A stretch of 64,000 nucleotides of DNA from Flavobacterium foetidum (GCF_004634245.1 NZ_SJTF01000007.1:62001-126000); one strand, 5' to 3'. Shown: positions 8,648-18,800, counted from the stretch's first letter. Notes: a model not told the origin generated them from the letters alone. Made by a program: numbers and translations.

Positions 8648-10408
8648 ATGTCACAGAAAAAAATCTCTGTTGCCAAATATCTGCAGATACGCCTTGAACA
8701 ATTAGGATTAACTCACTTATTTGGAATTGCGGGCAATTATACCGCACCTTTTTTAAACACGATTCAAGAAGACAAAAACGCAAAAATCAAAATCGTTAAC
8801 GACACAAATGAAATAAACGCTGGGCACTGTACGGATGCCTACGCGCGTCAAAACGGTTTTGCTGCAGTAGCGGTAACCTACGGTGTTGGAGCATTTACCC
8901 TGCTTAATTCGGTTGCAGGCTCTTATGTAGAACATTGCCCAGTTCTTGTGATTAATGGCGCTCCAACCAACAAAGACCAGCAGAGAAGCCTGGTTCAAGG
9001 GATGCTGGCATCTCATATGACAGGAGACATGTACAGTAACATCAATGTGTTTCGAAATGTTACCGTCGCAGCGGAACAAGTCACAGGTTCATCCGATGCT
9101 CCTTATAAAATCGATTCAGTGCTGAATGCCTGTATTTTATATGGAAGACCGGTTTATCTAGAAGTTTTTGAAGATGCATGGCGTATGGAATGCAATCCGC
9201 CTGAGGCTCCATTAGCAAATAGAGAAGTATCTAAATGCCAATCAAGTGCACGCAAAGCCGCCAAAAGAGTAGCTGCAATGGCACACGGAAAAGAAATTAT
9301 TTTCTGGGGAGGCATTGAAATTCAGCGCTACGGCATTCAAAAAGAATTTCTGGATCTGATAGAAACAACCGATACAGAGTTTGTGACCTCAATACTCGGA
9401 AAATCAATTGTATCAGAAAACCATCCTAAGTTCAAAGGCGTTTTTAATGGCAAGGCATCGCCAAAAGATGTCAAGGAAAAATTTGAAAAAGCCGAACTGA
9501 AAATCGGTCTTGGCGTTTGGACCACAGGCAAAAATCTAGGTGGTTTTGATGTCTGGAAAGAAGATACTGTACTTGCCAATCACAGTGGTGTAAGGATTGG
9601 CGCTTCGTACATTGCCAATGTATCGCTAAGGGATTTTATATTATTTCTGAAAGAGGAACTTGCGAAAGTTAACTTTAGCCCGTACGAAATGTATGATGCA
9701 GAGCAACTGCCTGAATCGTTTTTTTTAGCCGATGACAGCATTACGAAAAAAGGAAAACCGGCGCTTACCTATGATAGCTTTTTTAAGCGAATCAATACTT
9801 TTATAGACGAAAGACATATAGTTGTTGCCGATGCGGGTTTTCCTCTATTGGGCGCGCAGGGAATTCGTATTGCCGAACCGAATGGATTTGTGGCTCAGGC
9901 ATCATGGCTTTCGATAGGTTATTCCGTTCCTGCAGCGACCGGAATAAAATGTGCCAGACCTGATAAGAGGGCTGTCGTATTTGTTGGAGATGGTGCTTTT
10001 CAGGAAACCTGCCAGGCTATATCTACACAAAATAAACTAAAACACGACACCGTTGTTTTTGTATTGGATAATGGTATTTACGGTATAGAACAAATGCTTG
10101 TTAATCCAAATCCGTTTCGTGGTCCAGACAAGGTAGAATACAGCATTCCAGATTTAAATAACGTTTACAATTACAACGAAATGCATCGCTGGAAATATGC
10201 AAAACTTGTAGATGTATTTGGAGGCAGAGGCTTCGAGGTCAGTACACTAGACGAACTCGAGGAGGTCTTAAAACAACTTGACAGTAGTAAGGAAAATACC
10301 ATTGTACATGTAAATATACCTAAAACATCTATTCCCGAAGCCATTGCTTACAAAACAGAAGAACCCGGAGAAGATGAATTTCTAGATAAAGACTGGAGTT
10401 TATGTTAA
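8648..10408 (+). CDS. ThDP-dependent 2-keto-acid decarboxylase (pyruvate/indolepyruvate decarboxylase family)
   Basis: This enzyme decarboxylates a 2-keto acid to an aldehyde with thiamine diphosphate and Mg2+. The N-terminal PYR domain includes NDTNEINAGH, whose Glu55 corresponds to the cofactor-activating glutamate. The C-terminal PP domain has the ThDP motif GDGAFQETCQ at about 447, ending with the Asn of DNGIYGIEQ. I chose ATG 8648, one base after the oxidase stop, over an in-frame ATG at 8579, because the latter lies inside the oxidase gene and adds 23 residues absent from the family start. The 586-aa length is normal. A pathway from an aromatic amino acid to an arylacetaldehyde is plausible but inferred. 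Confidence 0.85.
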   Translation: MSQKKISVAKYLQIRLEQLGLTHLFGIAGNYTAPFLNTIQEDKNAKIKIVNDTNEINAGHCTDAYARQNGFAAVAVTYGVGAFTLLNSVAGSYVEHCPVLVINGAPTNKDQQRSLVQGMLASHMTGDMYSNINVFRNVTVAAEQVTGSSDAPYKIDSVLNACILYGRPVYLEVFEDAWRMECNPPEAPLANREVSKCQSSARKAAKRVAAMAHGKEIIFWGGIEIQRYGIQKEFLDLIETTDTEFVTSILGKSIVSENHPKFKGVFNGKASPKDVKEKFEKAELKIGLGVWTTGKNLGGFDVWKEDTVLANHSGVRIGASYIANVSLRDFILFLKEELAKVNFSPYEMYDAEQLPESFFLADDSITKKGKPALTYDSFFKRINTFIDERHIVVADAGFPLLGAQGIRIAEPNGFVAQASWLSIGYSVPAATGIKCARPDKRAVVFVGDGAFQETCQAISTQNKLKHDTVVFVLDNGIYGIEQMLVNPNPFRGPDKVEYSIPDLNNVYNYNEMHRWKYAKLVDVFGGRGFEVSTLDELEEVLKQLDSSKENTIVHVNIPKTSIPEAIAYKTEEPGEDEFLDKDWSLC

Positions 10409-10903
10409 TTTGAAAATTTGTGGGTTAAGAACTTTCTGCTGACAGTGACATACATTTTAATCCAATTAATCCGTTGGGTGAAATTATTTTTTCAATTCTA
10501 TTAGATCTGCTTAGATATAAATCTGCTTTAATCTGTATGAAGCTGTGTGAAAAATTTATAAGCAAAAGGATTTTACGCAGATTTTAGCAAATCAAATTAG
10601 ATTTTAATTCTCGAATGAAGCTATTTTATTCTATTTCACCCAACAAGTTCCAATTACTTTTTTTTATTCCATAACATATCCGCAAAAACTGTAATCTGGC
10701 TTTGACAAATTACAATCTTACAGAATTGAAATGCCCCTTTTTATGCTTTATCATTCAAAGTGTGCACAAAAATGTAAGAACTGCGGTGTTATGACAGTGG
10801 AGTTAAATCTTGGAAGAAAGATAAATACCATTTTACAACTATTGTAATAAACAATTTCCTATTTTAGTGGCACTTACTAAATACATACCAAGACTGCACT
10901 TCC
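10409..10903. other. intergenic region with repeat element
   Basis: This region holds the inverted-repeat element at 10472-10644 and, after it, the upstream region of the sensor-regulator gene. No coding sequence is supported. Confidence 0.5.
10472..10644. repeat. MITE-like element, copy 1 (CGTTGGGTGAAAT termini)
   Basis: A perfect 12-bp inverted repeat bounds this 173-bp segment: GTTGGGTGAAAT at 10473-10484 and ATTTCACCCAAC at 10633-10644. The left 19 bases (CGTTGGGTGAAATTATTTT) are identical to the left end of a second element at 17272. No coding capacity is present, so it would be a non-autonomous or REP-like dispersed repeat. Confidence 0.55.
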
Positions 10904-13900
10904 ATGATTTTTTTCAAAAAAAAATGCTATTATACTTTAGTACTTTTATTACTATACATATTACCTGTTTACTGCCAGAAGAACTATACCTTCAACCAGT
11001 ATCTAGTGGAGAACGGACTGCCACACAACATCATCAATCAAATTATTCAGGATAAAAAGGGCTTTATGTGGTTTGCCACCAATAATGGCTTGAGCAAATA
11101 CAATGGATATCAATTCAAGAACTACAAAACTGAAGCTACTGATAAAGTTTTGATGAAAAATAACCGCATCGACTGGATTACTGAAGATAAATATGGTAAA
11201 ATTTGGATGCGCGCGCTGGCCAATAAAAATAAAGCTTACTGTTTTGACCCATCTACCAACGAATTTTGGGGAGCCGAACTAATACCCGAAGTTGCAAAAA
11301 ACAATATAGAAATTACTCAAATACTTCCTCAAAAATCAGGTTTAGTCTGGCTTATTACAAAAAATAACGGCTGTATTGCCATTATAAACAATAGCTATTC
11401 GTATCAAATTTTCAGCAAAGATAATAGACGCCTAAATAGCAATAAAGTCATTTCAGTTTTTGAAGATAGATCTAAAAATAGCTGGATTTTAACTGAACTT
11501 GGTATTATGCATCTTAATGCTAATAAATTACAAACAAATCCAAAATCGCTTTTAGCAGCAAACGAACAAACAAAAGCATTTTACAGCGCATTGGAACTCG
11601 AAGACGAAATTTGGTTTGGAGGAACCGAGGGGAACTTGTTGCAATATACAAAAGGCACACAGAATTATAGAACTCATCAATTAGGTTTAAAAGGCGAAAT
11701 TATTATTCTAAAGAAAATAGATTCTACTACAGTAGCTGCCATAACAAAACAAGCAGAGTTTTCTTTACTAAATATCTACACGGGACAAGCTTCTAAATTT
11801 AAAACCTCTGAGATCCCTAATCTCGCACATAAAAAAATCAATGTAGTAAAACTTACTCAAGATTTATTATGGTTTACCTGTAATGAAGAAGCTGGCATAT
11901 ATGCAGTAAACATAAAAAGTAAAAAAGTAAGTTATTTTCCCGCAGGAGCAGAAGAAACAGGTGCAACACAGTTTTCTGTAAAAGCAAATGTCTTAACAAA
12001 CGCAAAAGGCGAAATATGGGTTCAGGCCAATAACGGTAGTTTTTCTAAATACGATCCTGCTACAAATCGTTTAATTCCTTTTGAAACCACTTCTTATTTC
12101 ACAAAAGGAAATTTTAGCAACAAATTTCATATTGCTTGTTTTGATCGACAAAGCAATCTATGGTATAACACACAGACAGCAGGAATTATAAAAGTTACTT
12201 TTAGTCAGAACAATTTTAAAGCTTTAAAAATTGAAAATCCTCAAATAAAATTAGGCATTAAAGATGTACGTGCTGTATTTCAAGATAAAAATGAAAACAT
12301 TTGGGTCGCTAATAAGCAAAACCAGCTCATTCTTTTTGACAAAAACTTTAAAAAACTTGGATGCATTTCGCCCGATGGTCAATTAGTTCCTCAGGCTGTC
12401 TGGAAAAAACCGATCTACAGTATTATTCAAGACAAAGAATCCGTAATATGGATTGGAACCCGAGGAGACGGTCTCTTTAAATTTAATCAAAAAGATCAAA
12501 ACTACAGCTATCAGGTACAACACTTTAAGAACGCAGAAAATAATCCGAACAGTTTAAGCAGTGATAATATTTATACCATTTTTGAAGATCAGTCTAAACG
12601 TTTATGGGTAGGCACTTTGACTGGATTAAACTTAATTCGAAAACGAGGAAACACTTTAGATTTCATCAATCAAAATGGGCGATTAAAGAACACGTTGCTT
12701 GAGAAACATTTGCATATTCGTTGCATCAAACAGGACAAACAAGGAATATTATACATTGGTTCTACAACCGGTTTATTGGTGGCAGATGGCAAAAAAAGGT
12801 TTCCAGAACTGGTTTCTTCTATTAAAGTTTATGAAAAAACACAGCAGGAAACAGCTTGTCCAAAGAGTAATGATATCATTGATTTCTGTATGACTAAAAG
12901 CGGTCAGGCATTTATTGCCACAGCTGACGGCGGTATCAGTAAAGTATTGACTAGAGATACATCAGGATATCCGAAAGAATTCAAACATTATACGCAAAAA
13001 GAAGGGCTTCCATCCAATAATATTTTGTCTTTATTGGAAGACAATGATCAAAATTTATGGATCACAACTGACTATATTTTAACCCGTTTTAATCCGCGTG
13101 CCGAACTCTTTGAAGTGTATTCGGAAGTAAAACCAATTATGACCTTTAATAATTTTACCGAAGCCACAAGGATTAAATTACAAAGCGGTGAATTGTTGTT
13201 TGGTTATGCCGAAGGATTACTTCATTTTTTCCCAAACCAAATAAAATCTAACAATACTATTCCAACACTAGCCCTAACAGATTTTCAGGTTTACAATCAA
13301 AATAGTAATAATACTCCTTTTAATTTATCATATTCGATAGACAGCAATCCTGTAATAGAATTAAAACACAATCAGAACTTTTTTAATATCGAATTTGCTG
13401 CTTTAGATTATATCAATCCTGAAAATATCAAATATGCTTATAAATTGGAAGGTTTTGATGAAAATTGGAATTATACCAATGATCAGCATGCTGCCTTTTA
13501 TACCAATGTCCCAAAAGGAAATTACATTTTCAAAGTAAAATCGACCAACAGTCAAGGAAACTGGGTAGCCAATGAACGTCAGATCAATATAACAGTACAG
13601 CCTGCGATTTGGAATACCTGGATTGCCTACATTATTTACAGCATGTTAGTTCTCGGGATTATTTGGGGAATCAATCATGTAATTTTGACCATGTACAGAC
13701 TCAAAACCAATACGCAAATGGAGAAAGATATGTTTGAAATGAAACATAAATTTTTTATCGATATCTCACACGAATTACGAACTCCTCTTACTTTGATTAC
13801 GGGTCCTGTTGATTATCTAATTAATGATTCTGGTACTTCTGAAGTCGTAAAAAAACAATTGACCTATGTATCTCAAAACACCAATAGATTACAGCGTTTG

Positions 13901-15292
13901 GTCAATCAGATACTGGATTTTAGGAAAATTCAAGATCAAAAACTGCAAATCTCAGAAATTAATCTAACAGTATTTGCCAACGATATATTCAACAACTTTC
14001 TAGAGACTGCACAAGAACGAAATATAACCTATCTGTTTGAAGTTGAAGGAGAAGATTTCCGTTTGTGGGCAGATAAAAGCGCCTTGGAAAAGATTTTAAT
14101 GAATTTGCTATCCAATGCTTTTAAATATACGCCAGACGGAAAATCTATTACATTAAAAATTACAAGAACGTCAAACCAATTGCAATTACAGGTTATCGAT
14201 TCGGGTTTAGGTATACAGGAGGATTTTCAGAGCCGAATATTCAATCGATTTTCATCTTATAATACCAATGTCAATAATCCAAGTACCGGAATTGGACTTT
14301 CTATGGTCAAGGAACTGACAGAACAGCACCATGCTGAAATTACTTTCAGTAGTAAAGCCAATGAGGGAAGTACATTTACGTTGAACTTTAAAACCGGTTA
14401 TGACCATTTTAATGAAGATGTAGAAATAATTAATGAAGAACCTGCAGAAATAAAAGAACCTCTAACGGACGAAAATACTATAATTCAAAAAAATGAAAAA
14501 GTCAGAGTATTAGTCGTTGAAGATGATTTGAATTTACGCACCTTTATAAAAAATGTACTGGAAGAAGATTACCAAGTAATCGAAGCCGAAGATGGCGAAG
14601 AAGGATACCAAAAAATAGTCGAAAGCACTCCGGATTTTGTGATTAGCGATATTATGATGCCAAAACTTAACGGAGTAGATTTGCTGAAGAAAATTAGAAA
14701 TAACATCGAAACCAGTCACGTTCCTGTTGTATTATTAACCGCAAAAACAACTATAGAAAGTCAGTTGGAGGGAATGAATTATGGTGCCGATGATTATATT
14801 ACCAAACCTTTCAGCGTAAGTTATTTACGAGCCCGTATTGTCAATTTACTAGAACAGCGTAAACGCTTGCAAAGTATTTTTGAAAACTATGATAAGAATA
14901 CCTTAAAAAACGAACCTAGTCCTAAAGAAGATTACGAACCAAAACCGCATTTAGTAAGCGATAAGGACGAAGAAATGATGCATAAAATAATGGATTGCAT
15001 CGAAGAAAATATCGACAATAATGAATTTTCTGTTGAAATTCTCGGAAGTACTGTAGGTTTGAATCGTACGACTTTATACTATAAAATAAAAAGTTTAACA
15101 GGTTATTCTCCTGTGGAATTTATTCGTGATATCAGGATAAAACGTGCAGCACAATTATTATCGGACAGTCAGTTACTGATTAAAGAAATAGCCGATATGA
15201 CTGGCTTTTCAGACATGAAGTATTTTACAAAATCCTTTAAAAACAAATACGGAGACACTCCAACAGAATACCGACAAAAACATAAAACGTAA
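10904..15292 (+). CDS. hybrid two-component sensor/AraC regulator (HTCS) of the pectin PUL
   Basis: This one-protein signalling system senses a pectin-derived oligosaccharide in the periplasm and activates PUL genes. After a signal peptide (ends near VYCQ, residue 25) come many Reg_prop beta-propeller repeats (for example DKKGFMWFATNNGLSKYNG) to about residue 790. A Y_Y_Y domain follows, then a transmembrane helix at about 903-925. HisKA has phospho-acceptor H956 in ISHELRTP. HATPase_c carries NLLSNAFKYTP and STGIGLSMV. The receiver has acceptor D1249 in ISDIMMPK. A C-terminal AraC HTH occupies about 1360-1462. At 1462 aa it is full length. It is convergent with the minus-strand PUL, sharing a terminator hairpin at 15475. 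Specificity is inferred from the neighbours. Confidence 0.93.
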   Translation: MIFFKKKCYYTLVLLLLYILPVYCQKNYTFNQYLVENGLPHNIINQIIQDKKGFMWFATNNGLSKYNGYQFKNYKTEATDKVLMKNNRIDWITEDKYGKIWMRALANKNKAYCFDPSTNEFWGAELIPEVAKNNIEITQILPQKSGLVWLITKNNGCIAIINNSYSYQIFSKDNRRLNSNKVISVFEDRSKNSWILTELGIMHLNANKLQTNPKSLLAANEQTKAFYSALELEDEIWFGGTEGNLLQYTKGTQNYRTHQLGLKGEIIILKKIDSTTVAAITKQAEFSLLNIYTGQASKFKTSEIPNLAHKKINVVKLTQDLLWFTCNEEAGIYAVNIKSKKVSYFPAGAEETGATQFSVKANVLTNAKGEIWVQANNGSFSKYDPATNRLIPFETTSYFTKGNFSNKFHIACFDRQSNLWYNTQTAGIIKVTFSQNNFKALKIENPQIKLGIKDVRAVFQDKNENIWVANKQNQLILFDKNFKKLGCISPDGQLVPQAVWKKPIYSIIQDKESVIWIGTRGDGLFKFNQKDQNYSYQVQHFKNAENNPNSLSSDNIYTIFEDQSKRLWVGTLTGLNLIRKRGNTLDFINQNGRLKNTLLEKHLHIRCIKQDKQGILYIGSTTGLLVADGKKRFPELVSSIKVYEKTQQETACPKSNDIIDFCMTKSGQAFIATADGGISKVLTRDTSGYPKEFKHYTQKEGLPSNNILSLLEDNDQNLWITTDYILTRFNPRAELFEVYSEVKPIMTFNNFTEATRIKLQSGELLFGYAEGLLHFFPNQIKSNNTIPTLALTDFQVYNQNSNNTPFNLSYSIDSNPVIELKHNQNFFNIEFAALDYINPENIKYAYKLEGFDENWNYTNDQHAAFYTNVPKGNYIFKVKSTNSQGNWVANERQINITVQPAIWNTWIAYIIYSMLVLGIIWGINHVILTMYRLKTNTQMEKDMFEMKHKFFIDISHELRTPLTLITGPVDYLINDSGTSEVVKKQLTYVSQNTNRLQRLVNQILDFRKIQDQKLQISEINLTVFANDIFNNFLETAQERNITYLFEVEGEDFRLWADKSALEKILMNLLSNAFKYTPDGKSITLKITRTSNQLQLQVIDSGLGIQEDFQSRIFNRFSSYNTNVNNPSTGIGLSMVKELTEQHHAEITFSSKANEGSTFTLNFKTGYDHFNEDVEIINEEPAEIKEPLTDENTIIQKNEKVRVLVVEDDLNLRTFIKNVLEEDYQVIEAEDGEEGYQKIVESTPDFVISDIMMPKLNGVDLLKKIRNNIETSHVPVVLLTAKTTIESQLEGMNYGADDYITKPFSVSYLRARIVNLLEQRKRLQSIFENYDKNTLKNEPSPKEDYEPKPHLVSDKDEEMMHKIMDCIEENIDNNEFSVEILGSTVGLNRTTLYYKIKSLTGYSPVEFIRDIRIKRAAQLLSDSQLLIKEIADMTGFSDMKYFTKSFKNKYGDTPTEYRQKHKT

Positions 15293-15389
15293 AAGTTAAA
15301 AAATAGAGTTTTTAGATTTTATTTTAGCCACAAATTTCACGAATTTTCACGAATTTTGGGTCAAAACAATTCTATTTTCTGAAAAAATA

Positions 15390-15446
15390 GCCACGAATTA
15401 CACGAATTCACACAATCAATTCGTGAAAATTTGTGTAATTCGTGGC
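15390..15446. repeat. dispersed hairpin repeat (AGCCACGAATTACAC type)
   Basis: Fifteen-base perfect inverted arms, AGCCACGAATTACAC at 15390-15404 and GTGTAATTCGTGGCT at 15432-15446, enclose a 27-nt loop that repeats the same ACGAATT words. A related partial unit precedes it at about 15326-15360. Such AGCCAC-AATT hairpins are common, high-copy sequences in Flavobacterium genomes. Confidence 0.6.
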
Positions 15447-15474
15447 TAAAAAAACGCAATTCTTTAGACATAAA

Positions 15475-15498
15475 AAAAGAAGTCCGAAGACTTCTTTT
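15475..15498. terminator. bidirectional terminator between the sensor gene and the PUL array
   Basis: AAAAGAAGTC-CGAA-GACTTCTTTT is a perfect 10-bp stem with a 4-nt loop flanked by A and T runs on both sides. It can end the plus-strand sensor transcript (stop at 15292) and the minus-strand PUL transcript (stop at 15604). Confidence 0.8.
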
Positions 15499-15603
15499 AT
15501 TCTAGTGTCAGTGAAAGTAACTAATTACAATTAACCACAAAAATACTTAATAACTTAAACCATAACCACCAGATCGAAAAAAAATTAAACTTAAACTTAA
15601 ACC

Positions 15604-17241
15604 TTATTTTTCAATTTTAGAGATCCTAAACCAGTCTACATCGGCATAGCCCGCATTATTTATTGTTCCTTCTCTCAAAGCCACAAAACCAACTTTTGAA
15701 CCTATCCAAGTTCCTTCCGAAGCAATAAATTCAGAACCCGCTTTGGAATATTTTTTATCATCCAAACTATAATAAAACTGGCACTTCCCTCCTTTTTGGA
15801 CTGTAACTCTCAAGTAAAAAGTATTATTAGAAAGTGTGGCTATTTCGGTTGCTGTTTCTGCCGCACCTTTATCGGCTTTAGCAGCTGATAACTGCATTAA
15901 TTTTAACTGACCGTTAATTCGTTTAACTGTTAAACTGCTGTAACTTCTTCCCATTACAACCAATCCAAATTGTTCATTATCAAAATTGGGCGTAAATGTT
16001 ATTTTAGAAGTTGCCATAAACTCTTCAGCTGGAAATTTTTGCGCCAGAATATTAGGCACCTGCCACAGGCTTTTAAAATCAGTTGCTTTTGGAATACAAT
16101 TCAGACGGAAATAGCCCATACCCGCCGAAGGATAACCCCAAACAAGTTGTTTATTAGCATGCCACTGCCACTGCAACCCCTGAACTGGCTCATTAAATTC
16201 ATCTGAATCTGGAGGTGTTGCTAAAGGATATTGTCCATTTACGTTAGGCTTTTTAAAAGTCAGAACTGGTTCTCCAATACCATTTTTATCATTATCCACT
16301 CCCATAACTGGCCAGTCATTTTTCCAACTCATCGGATTTAAATGTACGACACGGCCATAAGCGCCTTGATCCTGGAAATGTATAAACCAGTCTTCTCCCG
16401 TCACTGTATCGACCCAAGCTCCCTGATGCGGACCATTTACAACTGTTTTTCCTTGTTCTAAAACAACCTTTTCTTCATAAGGTCCATAAATAGATTTTGA
16501 TCTCAGAATTAACTGCCAGCCTGTTGCTACACCGCCTGCAGGAGCAAAAACATAATAATAGCCATTTCGCTTATAGAATTTAGGGCCTTCAACGGTTGTA
16601 TGATTTTTGTGACCATCAAATAAAAGTACCTCATCATCATTAGCCATACAGGTTACAGGATCTATGGTACAAAGCATTAGAACGCTTTTGGTTCCGGCAC
16701 GGCTTCCTGCTAATGCATAACCAAGATAAGCCTTACCGTCTTCGTCCCAAAATGGTGCAGGATCTATAATTCCCTTGGCAGCTTTAATCAAAACAGGTTC
16801 TGACCATTTGCCATACGGATTTTTAGTTTTAGTCATATAAATTCCGAAATCGGGATCTGGGTAAAAAATATAATATTCTTCATTATGAAAACGAATACAA
16901 GGCGCCCAGACTCCATTACCATGCTGTACTTTATCATATGTTTCTACAGGAGGTTGTTTTGGCAATGCATAATTCACTAATTTCCAATTGACTAAATCAT
17001 TCGAATGCAGAATGGGAAGTCCTGGAATACAATTAAAAGACGAAGCAGTCATAAAATAATCTTTCCCCACACGGCAGACATCGGGATCAGAATAATCGGC
17101 GTAGATAATTGGATTTTTATAATTTCCGTTTCCTAAGTCGGATATCCAAACCTTAGAAAGCGTTTCTGTATTTTTTTGTGCATAAACACTGCTCATTTTG
17201 GTTAGCACTAAACAAGCAAAAGCCACATATTTTATTTTCAT
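15604..17241 (-). CDS. GH43 family glycosidase (arabinofuranosidase/xylosidase-like)
   Basis: This is a secreted five-bladed beta-propeller hydrolase that removes arabinose or xylose side chains, probably from pectic glycan. A signal peptide ends at VYAQ (residue 22). The GH43 triad is visible: the base Asp in DYSDPDVCR (about D52), the pKa-modulating Asp in IIDPAPFWDEDG, and the acid Glu in TTVEGPKFYKRNG. After about residue 345 a C-terminal beta-sandwich (GH43_C2-like, opening with SDEFNEPVQGLQWQW) covers the active site in related enzymes. At 545 aa it is full length. It is the last gene of the minus-strand PUL array. Which linkage it cuts cannot be told. Confidence 0.88.
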   Translation of the reverse strand: MKIKYVAFACLVLTKMSSVYAQKNTETLSKVWISDLGNGNYKNPIIYADYSDPDVCRVGKDYFMTASSFNCIPGLPILHSNDLVNWKLVNYALPKQPPVETYDKVQHGNGVWAPCIRFHNEEYYIFYPDPDFGIYMTKTKNPYGKWSEPVLIKAAKGIIDPAPFWDEDGKAYLGYALAGSRAGTKSVLMLCTIDPVTCMANDDEVLLFDGHKNHTTVEGPKFYKRNGYYYVFAPAGGVATGWQLILRSKSIYGPYEEKVVLEQGKTVVNGPHQGAWVDTVTGEDWFIHFQDQGAYGRVVHLNPMSWKNDWPVMGVDNDKNGIGEPVLTFKKPNVNGQYPLATPPDSDEFNEPVQGLQWQWHANKQLVWGYPSAGMGYFRLNCIPKATDFKSLWQVPNILAQKFPAEEFMATSKITFTPNFDNEQFGLVVMGRSYSSLTVKRINGQLKLMQLSAAKADKGAAETATEIATLSNNTFYLRVTVQKGGKCQFYYSLDDKKYSKAGSEFIASEGTWIGSKVGFVALREGTINNAGYADVDWFRISKIEK

Positions 17242-17271
17242 CTGAATATATTTAATTTCGATTTAAGAACT

Positions 17272-17458
17272 CGTTGGGTGAAATTATTTTCAACACATAG
17301 AAACATAGTTTAACTAAACTTAAAAAAGGCGTTTCACTAGTCTAAATGCACATAGTTTAGCTATGTGTGGAAACTTGTTTCTTCCATTTTCTTTTTTCGG
17401 CACAAAAAACTATGCCTCTATGTGTTAAAATGCTTTTATTTTTTAATTACACCCAACG
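17272..17458. repeat. MITE-like element, copy 2 (CGTTGGGTG termini)
   Basis: This 187-bp segment in the gap between the GH43 and GH105 genes is bounded by CGTTGGGTG (17272-17280) and CACCCAACG (17450-17458). Its left end matches copy 1 at 10472 over 19 bases. The interior has its own palindromes, such as CACATAG-tttag-CTATGTG. As RNA it would fold strongly between two genes of the array and could affect downstream expression. Confidence 0.55.
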
Positions 17459-17470
17459 GGTTATGTAAGA

Positions 17471-18694
17471 TTAAAGAACTGCCCATTGAGGATGCTTTTC
17501 CAACACTAAACAAGCCATTGTAAAAGGACCAATTGCCTTTCCATCGTTAGATCGGACAGCTTCATGAATATAATAATCATAAGTCCCGTTTCGAACCAGA
17601 TTGTCCGCTGGGCCTAAACCAGCACCTGCACAACAAGATGTAATCTCTATTTGATTATTGGCGTCTGTTTTGATAAACTCTTTCCTAAAACCTGAATAGG
17701 CTTTTTTCAGGCTTTTCAAGTATTTTTTATTTAAGACTTCTAATTGAATTCCTTTGGCTAAGCCATAAACAAACATAGCTGAAGCAGTAGCTTCACGATA
17801 ATTTCCTTCTCGTTTTGGATAATTAAGCACCTGAAACCATACGCCAGTAGAGGAATCCTGAACTTTTATAAGATCATCCGTCAGGTTTTCAAACATTACT
17901 TCTACCGCTTTACGGTCTTTATGATTGGCAGGAAGATATTCTAATACATCAATCAATGCCATATAGAGCCATCCTACGCCGCGTCCCCAGAAATTTTGCG
18001 ATAGTCCGGTTTTGGGATCTGCCCAGTAAACAGTTTTACTGGCATCCCATCCGTGATAATACAATCCAGTTTTGGAATCTTTTAAATATTGCTGTACAGT
18101 TAGCAATTGGCTGGTAATATCATCGAAAGCTTGAGTGTCTCCAAATGTAACGGCATATTGTGCATAAAAAGGCAGTCCCATATACAAACCGTCTAACCAA
18201 ACCTGATTGGTATAAATTTTCTTATGCCAAAATGCTCCCTGCTCGATTCTGGGCTGTTTTTTTAATTGTTCATGAAGTGTTTCAATCGCTATGCGGTATC
18301 GTTCGTCTTTTGTTTTTTCGTATAAAGAAAATAATATTTTTCCCGAATTAACATCGTCGAGTTTAAAAGGCTCTAAGCGATAGCCTTCAATAACTCCCTT
18401 ATCGTTTATTAATACATCAGCATACGTATTTTTGACATAGTCGAAATATTTTGGATTGTTTTTCTCTTTGCTAACTTCTTGTAATGAAAGAGCAACTAAA
18501 CCTTGTACATAACCCCATACAGGCTTTTGGTTGAAATCGGTCATCCAAGCTGCTGCATTATTATAAAGAACTGATTCGGCCAGCTGTACTGAAAAAGGCT
18601 TTTTTTGATTCTGCCCAAATACGATTACAGAACTGCACATAAGAGCTACAATGCTCAGTCGCCTTTTTACTTTTTCTTTTTTAAACTTAAACAT
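17471..18694 (-). CDS. GH105 unsaturated rhamnogalacturonyl hydrolase
   Basis: This enzyme hydrolyses the unsaturated galacturonyl residue left at the non-reducing end of rhamnogalacturonan oligosaccharides after lyase action. It has the (alpha/alpha)6 barrel signature of YteR/YesR-type proteins: QVWLDGLYMGLPFYAQYA, which contains the catalytic Asp, then FWGRGVGWLYMALIDVL, and the C-terminal SCCAGAGLGPADNLVRNGTYDYYI. A basic N-terminus and hydrophobic stretch ending near VFGQ form a signal peptide, so it acts in the periplasm. The 407-aa length is usual. It has its own promoter and operator box about 75-135 bp upstream, matching that of susC. The family call is firm. Confidence 0.92.
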   Translation of the reverse strand: MFKFKKEKVKRRLSIVALMCSSVIVFGQNQKKPFSVQLAESVLYNNAAAWMTDFNQKPVWGYVQGLVALSLQEVSKEKNNPKYFDYVKNTYADVLINDKGVIEGYRLEPFKLDDVNSGKILFSLYEKTKDERYRIAIETLHEQLKKQPRIEQGAFWHKKIYTNQVWLDGLYMGLPFYAQYAVTFGDTQAFDDITSQLLTVQQYLKDSKTGLYYHGWDASKTVYWADPKTGLSQNFWGRGVGWLYMALIDVLEYLPANHKDRKAVEVMFENLTDDLIKVQDSSTGVWFQVLNYPKREGNYREATASAMFVYGLAKGIQLEVLNKKYLKSLKKAYSGFRKEFIKTDANNQIEITSCCAGAGLGPADNLVRNGTYDYYIHEAVRSNDGKAIGPFTMACLVLEKHPQWAVL

Positions 18695-18770
18695 AACAAC
18701 ATTAAATTAATTGAAGAGCATTCATTCAAAACCCCTATCTTGAGATAATGATCTAAAAATTTATAATCAC

Positions 18771-18778
18771 AAAACTAC
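18771..18778 (-). promoter_or_regulatory. -7 element of the GH105-GH43 promoter (TAGTTTTG on minus strand)
   Basis: CAAAACTA on the plus strand reads TAGTTTTG on the minus strand, a match to the Bacteroidota TAnnTTTG consensus. It lies 77 bp upstream of the GH105 start and has exactly the same sequence as the proposed susC -7 element. The operator box begins 22 nt further upstream. Confidence 0.6.
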
Positions 18779-18800
18779 TTGTCAGCAATAAACAAAAGGA

